A program made the position numbers and the translations under genes. A DNA stretch of 64,000 bases from Otatea glauca (Eukaryota > Streptophyta > Magnoliopsida > Poales > Poaceae). The notes beneath the pieces are model-generated. The model was not told the DNA's origin and searched no databases. It worked only from the letters and a program-made list of their open reading frames with translations. Below, one piece after another: positions 42,801 to 52,797 of the stretch; within the stretch, counting starts at the first letter, position 1, and each line of letters starts with the position of its first letter. Location: contig JAYEVK010000451.1 of assembly GCA_036346275.1 (NCBI GenBank), forward strand, positions 1 through 64,000. The letters run 5' to 3'.

Positions 42801-45031
42801 CCCCCCATTATGACATACACTTGTTTATGTGGCACTTGGAAGGTGAGCTCTTGTTCAGCATTTTGTAGAGGTTCTGCTGGGAGAGGCCCGCCAGGAGGCA
42901 GTGCAAGCACAGGGTGGATTGCTTGGAGAGGCATGGCCTCCGTGGCCACAGGACGAGGCGGAGACTCCCGACGTGGCTCAGGACCACGCTTGAGGAGCTT
43001 GGCCACTTCGGCGGTGTATTGGCGACACTCACTTGTGTTGTGTCTACCCATTTTGTCATATGCGCACCAGCGGCCACCCCCTTGGTCTTGGTTGCCCCTT
43101 TTCCCCCAGGACCTTTGTCACGAGCCCGAGGGGCCATAGGCTTTGGACCCTTCTTTGGTCCTTTGGAAGCACCGTTCCCCTAGGGCGGGACGTCGGCCAC
43201 AACAAGAACCTTGGGATTGCAACCTCTGCCAGAGCGGTCCCCCCATTCCTTGTTCTTTTCCTGGAGTAGCTTTTCAGCCTTCTCCTGGGGGAGTCTCACC
43301 TAGCTTGTGGGAGGAGCCCCATTTTTACCAAGTCGTCCTCCTCCCAGCAGGCATACTTCTCAACAACCTCGAAGAGCTGTTGAGTGGTTTTTGGGGGATC
43401 CCTTCCCAGTGTCCAGTTTAGTTCGCCGGGGAGAAGTCCTTCCTTACACACGTTAATGAACGTGGAGTCAGGGATGTCCGCCACTTGGCTACTCATCCGG
43501 GAGAAACGCTTGAGGAAGTCTCGCGTGGACTCATCCTTTTGTTGCTTTACCGTGAAGAGTTGATTGGGAAGCATGGGGCGCTTGTAACTCCCCTGAAAGT
43601 TCGCGCTGAACTCTTCACGTAGCTGGGCCCAAGAGCGGATGCAGCCCCTCTTCTGGTTGAAGAACTAAGACCGAGCGGTTCCCGAGAGGAAGAGCGGGAG
43701 GCAGTTGCACATCTCCATCTCCCTGCTTCATCCCGCTCGGATAGCCGTGACGTAGACCTCCATGAATTGATTGGGATCGGAATCCCCATCGTATGGTGCG
43801 ATATTCGGTTGGCAGAACTTAGTTCGGAACAGGGTCTCTGAGATGCCTCGAGCGAGAGGGTTCCCGATCCTGGGGCTGCCTCCATCTTCACACCGGCCGG
43901 GAGAGGGCGACCTCGAACGACGGCGGCGGTGATGGCAAGAGGCATCAGAACTAGAGGAGCTGGAAGTTCGGGGGCGGCGACGGCGCCTGCGCTTGGGAGA
44001 GTCGGAGCGCTCCCACCGATGCTTAGATCTGGGATCTCGCGAGACCCCAGACTCAGCCTCCCCTCCTCGGCGGTGGTCACGGCGGCTGGGAGAGGCAAGG
44101 GCCCACCCTGGGCTGGCAGAGCGGAAACTCCTCCCTTCCACTTGACTTAGCTGGGCTAGACGATGATCACCTGAGCCTCATGAGTGCCTAGGGGTGGCTG
44201 CGACTTGATTCCCCTGTTCCGCAGGTAGCGTCCTTGGAGGAACGGGCGCCTTCGGTCTCAGAGGTTCCCCCTCCGCCCCAGGCCATGTCGCTCCTCGAGG
44301 GTGAGAGTCAGCTCCAACTCGTGGGAGTTAATTCACCATCTCCAGGGGCAGGCGCATCTGCCCCGGAGGAGGAGCTTGTGGGGGAGGTGTCAGGGCCCTC
44401 ACCGAACAAGGCACAAGCTCGGGCCTCAGGAGTTGCGGTGAAGGTACGAATTGCAATGGCATGGTAGGTGCTCCCCCAAAACCTGAGCTCGGCTGGCGTA
44501 GTGGCCATAACAGGCCCTCGCTTGTGACCGCCGAATGGGTAAGGGGAGGGGATTGTAGAGATTGCCTCCTTGCCCACCCCAAGTGGCGAAGGCTGGGCCC
44601 CTAGGCGCCCCCGGATCGATGGTGATCTGGACAGAGGGTGGTGGTAGGAGCGGTGAGAGGTATGGGTAGACCCCCTGAGGACGATACGAGGAAATCATGT
44701 AGTCCACGGTCTGCCTCGCAGCAGCCTCTACCAAAGCTCGCCATCGGGACAAATCCAACGCCTCGGGGCTGAGCGTTGGCTCCAGGGGTTCCAACCCTGC
44801 GGTGACGGCGATGTCTCGAGACTGTTGCCCTTGGCCCGCGATAGCCAAAGCAAGGGGGGAGGAAGTGTTCTCAGGTCCTGGGGCTTGAAGGACGTTATCT
44901 ACCCCGGGGTGGATGGCTCCGATCACCGAGGGAGGCGCTCGCCTGGAGGTCCAGCGAGGACGAGGGTCGTTGACTTGCTCCTTGCACTTCAGGGCTTGAG
45001 GAGGCTTGGTGTGCTTCTTGGTAGGAGCCAT
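42801..45031 (-). pseudogene. Element F gag
   Basis: Starts M-A-P-T-K-K at 45031, 23 bp from the PBS. Long low-complexity amino-terminal part with a Ser/Arg-rich block (R-R-R-R-R-R-P-R-T-S-S-S-S, near 43980), then the capsid (N-I-A-P-Y-D-G-D-S-D-P-N-Q-F, near 43780; F-L-K-R-F-S-R-M, near 43500) and a degraded zinc motif (G-R-H-N-T-S-E-C, near 43030-43050). Frameshifts near 44430, 43740, 43590 and 43300-43050 split it. Confidence 0.85.
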
Positions 45032-45053
45032 AGCCTTTGATGTTAGCTACGAT

Positions 45054-45073
45054 TCCCCACGGACGGCATCAAA
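45054..45073 (-). promoter_or_regulatory. Primer binding site of element F
   Basis: Minus-strand reading TTTGATGCCGTCCGTGGGGA, adjoining the 5' LTR boundary at 45074. TGGCGCCGTCTGTGGGGA-type sites are common in plant Gypsy elements. This copy has mismatches from decay. Confidence 0.65.
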
Positions 45074-45324
45074 TGTCGTATGTTTGGAAACGTGATACAA
45101 GAGGGAGTGGACGCAGGCCGTCTTACGGGCCTACGTCCGAGAGAGAAAGAGTGGACACAAGGATTTATACAGGTTCGAGTGCTTAAGTAAGCGCCCTACT
45201 CCTGTCGGTGTGTTCCCCGGGGGGAGTAGGGAGGGGGCTCCTAGTCCAAGCTCCCGAGGGACACACCAGTAGTTCAGTTTTGTAATCAATGAGAGCCCAG
45301 GTTAGAAGGATGGGTTACAATGGG

Positions 45325-45332
45325 CTTTTATA
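45325..45332 (-). promoter_or_regulatory. TATA box of element F LTR
   Basis: TATAAAAG on the minus strand, within the LTR, placing transcription start near 45300 and reading toward gag. Confidence 0.6.
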
Positions 45333-45605
45333 GGCGCTGAGCCTGTTACACAAAGTACCATCCTACCCGTACTGGCGCGGCTCAAGTGGGAGCATCTTGG
45401 TCTTTCCGGTGAGGAGGTAGTAGATCCCACGTCATCGTCCTATAGGGGTAGGCCTCTGACTCCGGGGGCCCCATCGGGGAATAGGACCCCGCTAGGCGGT
45501 TAGTCCCAAGTGGTTCGAGGGTGCCTGCCCATCACCTTGGGTATCTTGGGGGTGCCCTCTTGAACCGGGAGCCTTGCCATATGCCCTGCACCCATGGCAC
45601 TTGCC

Positions 45606-45861
45606 AAGTGCCCTGTGGCCAGGGGTCTTTCCACGTGCCCTGAGGTCAGGGTGCTTGCTAAGTGCCCTGGGGCCAGGGGCTCTTGCCTTGCCAAGTGCCT
45701 TGCGGTCAGGGCGCTTGCTAAGTGCCCTAGGTCCAGGGGCTCTTGCCTTGCCATGTGCCCCGTGGTCAGGGTGCTTGCCAAGTGCCCTGTGGCCTGGGGC
45801 CCTTGCTTATGTCAAGTGCCCAGCGGCCAGGGGTCTTTCCAAGTGCCCTTACGACCCGAGA
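45606..45861. repeat. Minisatellite inside element F LTR
   Basis: Nine tandem units beginning AAGTGCCCTGTGGCCAGGGG or variants, of alternating 27- and 33-bp length (the longer ones add a CTTGCC-type step). GC-rich, upstream of the LTR TATA box in the minus-strand sense. Open frames across it are by-products of the repeat. Confidence 0.85.
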
Positions 45862-46204
45862 ACTCTCCGTAGGGCACTAAGGGGCATGCCTGCAGAGTAG
45901 GAGGGGGACTCCCATAGCACGCCCACAGGGGGCACGGGGGGCCTCCCCTCATGCTTATGAGGGAGACCCTCTCAACATCCCGCGGACTAGTGCCCACAGG
46001 CCCACTAGGCACAGGGTGAATGAGGCCTCCCGTCTGGGCTATTAGAGCTCACAAGGGGATGCCCTGGAGGTATGCCCGTGGGGTATGCGGGAGCCTTGGA
46101 GGTATGCTCACAGAGTATGGGGGAAGCCTCCCTCCACACCACAGGTGAAGCTCCTGACACTTGGAATAGGGGACCCTCCTTCAGGGAGTTAGCGCGTTTC
46201 CTCT

Positions 46205-48919
46205 GGATAGAACTAAAATAAAATATTTTAAAAAAAACTTTATTTAAATTTTCCAAACTTTTAAATACTTTTCATAAGAGGCCATATTCAATAGTAATAA
46301 ATAAATCCAAATAAACTCCAAAAATTTCTCAAAAATTTGGAAAATCCACAAAAACCATATTAAATCCAAATGAGCCAAAAATTGGGATGTTACAAACCTC
46401 CACCCTTAACAGAATCTCAACCCTAAGATTTAGCGCTAACTAAAGAATAGGTTAAGAAAGTCTGACTTCAAATCTTCCTCATGCTCCCAGGTAGCTTCAC
46501 TTTCTGAATGGTTACTCCACTGAACTCTGCAAAAGCGAATTGACTTGTTCCCAGTATTACGCTCCATCAAATCTAAAATCTTAACTAGTTGCTCCTTGTA
46601 AGTCAAATCTTCTTGAAGCTCAATTGCTTCTAACGGTGTCTACTCTGCTGGCACTCTAAGGCACTTCTTAAGTTGTGACACATGGAAAAAATCATGCACA
46701 AAGCTCTATCTTAACCAAGTACTACCCACTATGGTTTCAATATTGATGAGTCTGATTACCACACCCAGGACCCCTCTCTTGCGCCATGTGAGTTTACCCA
46801 TATAGTCAGGACTCACACCACCGCTGGTAGTACCAAGGCTAATACATTTCAAATTAATCAGCTAGGTTCGAACCCTTGCCACTTGCCCCAATCTAAATTA
46901 TTTACCATATGCACCTTGTGCTATCAAAAAGTCAACATCGTTGTGTGACAACCCCGTCACTACAACTCAATATCATTGTGTGACAGCACTTGACACACCA
47001 ATTCTATAAACATGTTTCATATTCCATTAATCAAGATTAATTTGATATTTCAAAAGACATGAGTTATACTTGGCATGGATAAGCATAGTAAACATGATCT
47101 AACCATCCCATGTCGATTTCTACAATTAACCAACTAGTAATGAACCATCCTAGGGTGATAAATAATCATGGTATACAAATGACAAGGTAGGGTATAATCC
47201 AATTGGGTTGAATAACTAGATCCCAAACTAATTTTAAATCAATTGTACACTTGAAATAACATGCAATAATTTAAATCAATATAGCAATTTTGTAAAACTA
47301 GGTTCAACATGATCAAAGCACAACTTGCCTAGAAAATATTCCTGTTCCTGCTCTAGACCTTGGTCTTGGTTCAACGATCCCTCCTCAGATGCTTCGAGCA
47401 CTTCAACATCTACGTGTATCGAGAGAAAACACTAAATAAACACCAAAATAGAGAGCAAAAAAACTCTAAAAAATAAATAAAATTTACCATTAAATAGATC
47501 TCAATTTTTAAAACATTTAGAAATTTAAATCGCCTCAATCGGAGATTGTATGAGTGAGAACGAGCTCTCGAAAGATTTAAATAAATAGGAAAATATGGAA
47601 ATATTAAATACTTAATTTCCCGAATGAAATCTATTCTAAAAAATCTAATTATAATGTCATGATGATGTCAGCACTGATCTGGACCATTCGAAAGTTGACG
47701 CGTCATCTCGTGCATGGACTCGGTCCATGAACCAGATCAGTTCACCATGGACCCTAAGCACTGTGCGGTGCACCAGGTGACGCAAGCGATGACGTCAGGC
47801 ACACACGTGGCAAGATCAGGCGACGATGCGTAGCATAATCCGATGCGCGACACAAGGCATAATCCAAGCGGTTAACTACGGATTGACGGTCAAGGTTGCT
47901 GGTGAAGCTTAATCAATGGCACGGACACGCGGCATGATCATGGACTCTAGCTATAGATCAGATGGTGAAGAATAGAAGCGAAGGTCGATGGCCTGGAACG
48001 GCGAGGTTCTCACTAGCGCTAGAGACTATGATGGCCCGATGGTAATGTGGCGTTCCCCCAATGATGTTATCACCCAGATCTGGTAGTGCTCCTCACAGCG
48101 GCGATGAAAATCACCAAAAATAGCAACGGTGCATACAAACAAATCCGACTAGCTCTCCCACGAAGATTATGGCGACTCGAGCAGCGTTTTCAGGGGCAAT
48201 AGGCCAAACGTGAATTGGCGATCCTCAGAAGGGGTCACGGGCAGCTTTTAAAGCCCTTGGCATCCATGTATAACACGACAAAAGGAACCGACACGGCGGA
48301 GGAGTCCAAGCTCGTGACAGCGGCGGTGACATGAACACGAAGACTCCCAGCCGTACATGCATCGGAGATCCAACCGACGATGCGGCACGGCTACGCGGCT
48401 CCATCCAAACCATCCACGTGGTGCAACGATTGAATGTGATTCGCAGTGACACGGCCCAATCCGAGCCGTTCGCAGAATCCAACTGCCGGGCCACGCTAGC
48501 ATTACACAGGCGCTCTTCCACCATTCGATCGAAATCCAACGACGACAACGCTTGAGCTTCGCGGACCGGACCAGCTGAGGCGGAGATGGGCTTGCATAGT
48601 GCTAAGCCCAATGGCTTCCATCCCAAACACTATTCTATGATTTTTAAATCCCTTTTCCAACTAAATTAAATCCAAAAATACATTGAACAGAAATAAAATA
48701 GTAAAAATATCAGGAAAATCCTGAAAAAATTCTCAAAATATTTTAGAACATTTGGAACTAAAATAAAATATTTTTGACCAAACTTTTAAATACTTTTAAT
48801 AATATGCCATATTCAATAGTAATAAATAAATCCAGATACATTCCAAAAAGGTCTCAAAAATTCTGAAAATCCACAAAAACAATATTAAATCAAAATGAGC
48901 CAAAAATTGGGATGTTACA
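46205..48919 (-). mobile_element. J: collapsed Tekay/Del-type Gypsy remnant
   Basis: Minus-strand remnant read from right to left. It begins with an LTR start (TGTAACATCCC at 48919 on the minus strand) and LTR interior to about 46699, jumps to the last 300 bp of pol with polypurine tract (46698-46395), then a second LTR start (46394 to about 46205, truncated). The two LTR starts are nearly identical for 60 bp. Thus the rest of the 5' LTR, gag and most of pol have been deleted, as has most of the 3' LTR. Homology with LTR K and its pol end supports each segment. Confidence 0.85.
46395..46698 (-). pseudogene. J: fragment of pol C-terminus (chromodomain)
   Basis: Matches 62287-62590 of element K, which encodes the end of integrase with a chromodomain (the Arg/Trp/Glu-rich stretch). 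Several frame-breaking changes. No open frame of useful length. Confidence 0.75.
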
Positions 48920-49375
48920 GTAGACCACCACATGGTCTCTCATATAATTTTATTGGGTTTTATAAATATATTATAATAGAAATTAGTGGTCAAAGCTATG
49001 TTTTAGAGACCGCGTCGATGTCCAAAACAACAACTATTTATGACCGAGTTTGTTTTTCTTCAATCATGAGGAAGACATGCACACACATTGTTAGGAAATA
49101 GCAAAGAATATCTATTGTATTCCTGTGCATCCTGTTCGAAACACAATGAAAATGACCATAAAAATTTCCAAAAAAATTGGTTAGATAAGTCATTATACAA
49201 CCGAGCATCCTGCAAAAATTCAATGAAAAACATGACGTAAATTAGGATAAACAAAAAAACAAATTTCAGCTAGTAGCAGCCTTTTCTTTTTCTTCTTTTT
49301 TCAGATTTCATTTTTAGCAAGATTTTTCTTTTTTGTTTCTGCATGTGTAGATCAAGCGTAGAATTTTTTGGCATG
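48920..49375. other. Spacer with Stowaway-like fragment
   Basis: AT-rich interval between J and CACTA element E. 48975-49045 (GGTCAAAGCTATGTTTTAGA, then GACC and a GTCCAAAAC...CTATTTATGACCG segment) resembles the end of grass Stowaway (Tc1/mariner-type) MITEs. The other end and the TA duplication are not clear. No gene seen in 49046-49375. Confidence 0.4.
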
Positions 49376-49489
49376 CACTACTACATGAATATACATCACA
49401 ATCGATTCTTTTTTGTCATCACAGTCAGTTCTAGTGGCGACACAAAGTCATTAGACAGAGATGAGGCAGCGCTATCACACTTGATTCTT

Positions 49490-49745
49490 GCCCGGTTGTG
49501 ATGAGGGGATCATCTCTACCTGTTCTTCAAAAGAAGCGATAGAGATGAACACTCATCTCTATCATTCTCAGAATAAAACGATAGAGATGAGGGGTTCATC
49601 TCTATCGGTTCTTTGTAAGAAGTGATAGAGATTACCGCCTCATCTCTATCGGTTCTTTGTAAATGGTATGCATATTGTGTGAAATATGTGCTAATTGGAG
49701 GGTGAATTGGAAAATTGCACACCCCCTCATCTCTATCGGTTCACT
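49490..49745. repeat. Left subterminal repeats of element E
   Basis: Repeated CATCTCTATCGGTTC and its inverse (GATAGAGATGA), at least eight occurrences, often as inverted pairs. Confidence 0.75.
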
Positions 49746-49759
49746 GCATACAAGTAATT

Positions 49760-52233
49760 GAAGGGTAAAGTAGTACTTACTCCTCGTGGTACGGAATAGA
49801 ATGAAGTCCTTCTTCGACTCAGCTCTCAATGCCGCCTTGATGTAGCCGGCAACAAACTCCGGATGAAGCCTAGCCATGGTCACAGACACAACCTCAGGGT
49901 CGATGAACCCAACTAGTTGTCGATTCGTCACGACTCGCTGCCTCATTGCCCTGCAACTCGAGTTGAATGTTAAAAAACATAATGTGAAATCCTATAGAAG
50001 TAATAAGCTCGTTCTGTATGGTGCGATACAGCGTCCAGGATCGTACGGTAGAAATGTCGATGGCTATCAGTTCGTATAGACGGAACAGATCCTCAAAACT
50101 AATTGAGAATGTCCCATGGTTGTCGCGGTGCAAATGTCCCTTTCTATACTTCACATCGAAATCGACACGCCGCTTGGCCTCTTTCAATTTGTCAATGTAC
50201 CATCCATGGAGCTGTCAAGTCTACTTGCCTGGAGGACTCAATTTGCTAGGACGCAAAAGGGGCTTTCCATATACGTAGGCCTTAAAATCATAAGGGGTGT
50301 CTGTGGCCTGTGCCGACTTTCCTTTATGGGCAGAAGGAATCTCTGAGGTAGGGGCAGTGGGCTTTTCATGTACCTCAAGGGGCATTGTGGCCTCTATGAG
50401 CTTTTCCTTCTTAGCAGATGGAGTATCCGAGGCCTCAAGTGGTTATGTGGCTGTCGTGCTAATCCTTTTATGTGCCAGCTCCGCACTCTGCACAGGACTC
50501 ATCACGATGTTGGGAGCAGGAGCAGGCGTAGGTACGGTAGGAACCTATGAAGCACACGCATATGTAACTTGTTGCATACTACTGGAATGGTAGAGAAGAT
50601 GCAGGGGATTTTTACCTTGACCAGTACGACGCCCATTATGGGCCACTTGATGAATGACATCCGTGCTTGCCTGAGAGTGGTGATATCTTCGTTGGGGGGA
50701 ACTCGAGCACATGTGATAAGAAGGCTTTGTGAATGTAGTCCACCTTCACCCTCATGTAGCCCTTCCCCAAAGGCTGACCATGCACTGTGTTGGTCTCCTT
50801 GCAAGGAAATGCAACCCCGTGTGCAGCCTCGACGGGAAATTTGTCCTCTATCAGGGAGAACTGGCACTTGGTAGGCGCCTGTAAGAAGTGCGCAACTTGA
50901 GAGAAAACATTGCGGGAGTTACCCTCGTACCTTTAAGTCAGGAAAAATTATTTATTACCTTCAGCTGGAGACCAGACTTATCATTTTTGGAACAGCAACT
51001 GCTGGGTCGAGGCACAGGCTTCTCTACAACAAGCGAGGGCATCTGGCTCTGACTTTGGGAGATCATCGCCATCATCTCGGCCCTCAGGCGCTCCTCACGT
51101 GTCGTCATCTCCTCCTCACGTGCCATCATCTCTTCCCTCATCTCATGCCTCAGCTGCTCCCTAAGTGTGTCCTTGAGGTGCTCCCACGTGCCTCCCATGA
51201 TCTTGATCTAGCACTCGCAGTGTCATTTTGGAAGTATGGCCCGCCCCAGCGGCAAGCACCCAGCCCTCATGGTCGGCCTTCCCGATCGTGGAGGATAGGA
51301 TGTCCTTCGACCCTTGGCTCAGAAAGGTCCCCCGCTCTTTCCGCTGGCTTACCTCCTCCTACAAGAAGCGAGTACGAATTAGATCTGAAATACAACAGGA
51401 ATGGTCAACTGCAATGTACTAAGTTAGATGTTTTTCAATGGTGCAGACGACGTGCATGGTAGCGGGGTTTGGTACTACGAGCTGCCCATCGGCGGTTTTC
51501 TTTGTCCTCGCTAATACCCAATCACGTGCCTGCTCCTCACATATGTTCGAGTAAGGCATCGCAATCCTGGAGATCGCTCACTCCTCGGCTAGTCGCGCCC
51601 ACACTACCTTCTTTCTTTCGTAGCTTCCTGAGCCGAGGTTGTGCGCCTGCGAGTTCTGCCTCTGGGTAGCAATATTCTTCTATATCAGCTCCTCCACCTC
51701 GAGCGTACTCTTCATCCTCGTGAACTCCTTGCAAACACCGGGAGTCACGAACGGATACCTCTCGAATGGAGTACAGCCTTTCAACATGTACTCACCGTGC
51801 ATGAAGACCCTGAAGTGCCTTAGAGCCACACCCATCCTCTTCAAGGCGTACCGCCTGGTATTGTTTTCATCTTCCTCTTCTATAATCCATTTTCCCTTAA
51901 CCTCGTCCCACTACCGATTCTTCTGCTCGGCGCTGACTTCCTTTCTCCAATCCTTAACCGTTACAGGAACTCTCTCCCTCACCAATTGGCCAAGGAATAA
52001 TCGGTTTCGCCCCTTTTACTTGAGAGGACCCATGTAGACCCCCTGGCATTAAAGTGGAGAACATGCGACATTCTCCCTATGGCCCCTTTGTTTAGTCCTC
52101 GGGCCATCCTCACCTTACTCGGCCCCTCAACATTTGGAACTTGTCTCGGCTCAACATTTGGAACTTGGCTCGGCCCCTTAGGAGCACCTTCTACTCTGTC
52201 TGGCGATGAGTCGATGCTCTCTAATTGTGACAT
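49760..52233 (-). pseudogene. CACTA accessory (TNP1-like) gene with Ulp1-like C-terminus
   Basis: Minus-strand gene with many stops and frameshifts. 52233-51500: K-V-R-M-A-R-G-L-N-K-G-A-I-G-R-M-S, then the R-V-P-V-T-V-K-D-W-R and K-G-K-W-I-I-E-E-E-D segments and a following Phe/Arg-rich helix, as in the Ptta/En/Spm family (Transposase_24), the accessory DNA-binding protein of CACTA elements. 51198-50950 is a Glu/Arg-rich coiled coil. 50870-50600 resembles DUF8039 (G-Y-M-R-V-K-V-D region). 50280-49760 looks like the entry of a C48 (SUMO protease-like) domain: F-D-V-K-Y-R-K-G-H-L, L-Y-R-T-I-Q-N-E and V-G-F-I-D-P. No complete catalytic triad is seen. The start at 52233 is the best ATG; an upstream exon may lie beyond. 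Confidence 0.65.
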
Positions 52234-52514
52234 TTTTAATTTTCTTATCTAACATAGTCATAAATTTGACATGAGAGAAAGCAATTCGTAGCTATTATGT
52301 GAACATGAAAATAAATCATGTAGAGCAACAGCTGAATTGATAATTCATATCATTTAATTGTTCTAGCATATTGTAGTAGAGTAACAGATAAACGAATGAT
52401 CTTCAAAAAAAGTATATCTGTTGACTAACTAAATACGTATCAACGATGACTCCTAATTTCTAAATATGTTTGGTCCTAATTCCATTCGAGAAGGTTCAGG
52501 CAAGTTTCTAAGCC
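52234..52514. other. Element E interior, no gene seen
   Basis: AT-rich stretch between the accessory gene start and the hairpin. Probably leader or intron. Confidence 0.4.
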
Positions 52515-52653
52515 GTTGTACAACTCTAGAGAAAATTTCGGCAGCATCTCCCTGCTATTCTCCAGATACACATCTCGACAACAGGTCAAGAGGGGTGTGT
52601 ATCTAAAGAACACCAGGGAGACGCTACCAAAATCTACTCTGGAGTTGTACAAC
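52515..52653. repeat. Long imperfect hairpin in element E
   Basis: Arms of about 65 bp, starting GTTGTACAACTCTAGAG and ending with the complement CTGGAGTTGTACAAC, around a short centre near ACAACAGGTCAAGAGG. The pairing is imperfect but spans nearly the whole length. The same central phrase is found in the hairpin at 57224. Confidence 0.75.
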
Positions 52654-52797
52654 AACTCAAGAACTCACCCGAACCACATATCCTTGAAGTATCCAAAAAA
52701 TATGGACAATTCGAGACTGCTTGCTTAAAAATATGCTATTTCGATTGGCAAATTTATAAACAATCACCTTTGAACAGGAGACATAGGTTCCGCAGCC

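Larger units (their letters stand above)
1..46204 (-). mobile_element. Element F: outermost Tat-type Ty3/Gypsy retrotransposon
   Basis: Minus-strand Gypsy element, present as two blocks (40227-46204 and 1-1071) separated by the insertion of element A. The order on the minus strand is LTR, PBS, gag, protease, reverse transcriptase, RNase H, a second archaeal-type RNase H, then integrase, which leaves the window at position 1. The 5-bp duplication GGGTC at 1067-1071 and 40227-40231 marks where A entered, and the reading of pol resumes across it (RNase H/linker at 40232 to the pre-integrase region at 1066). The 3' LTR would lie to the left of position 1 and is not seen. The dual RNase H arrangement is a hallmark of the Tat lineage. 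As host of A, it is the oldest layer of the nest. Its right LTR end is uncertain because it abuts the rearranged element J. Confidence 0.88.
45074..46204 (-). repeat. Element F 5' LTR (right limit uncertain)
   Basis: LTR in minus orientation, beginning on the plus strand at TGTCGTATG. TATA box on the minus strand at 45325-45332 (TATAAAAG). It contains the minisatellite at 45606-45861. It is GC-rich until about 46204, where AT-rich DNA of element J starts. Because the other LTR is outside the window, the true LTR start could be at this junction or beyond J. Confidence 0.7.

Noticed and set aside
45500..45900. Leu/Ala-rich frames on both strands across the minisatellite
   Set aside because: Direct result of a 27/33-bp repeat, whose lengths are multiples of three.
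48225..48626. 133-codon frame in element J
   Set aside because: Lies in LTR interior homologous to the GC-rich block of LTR K. No protein features.
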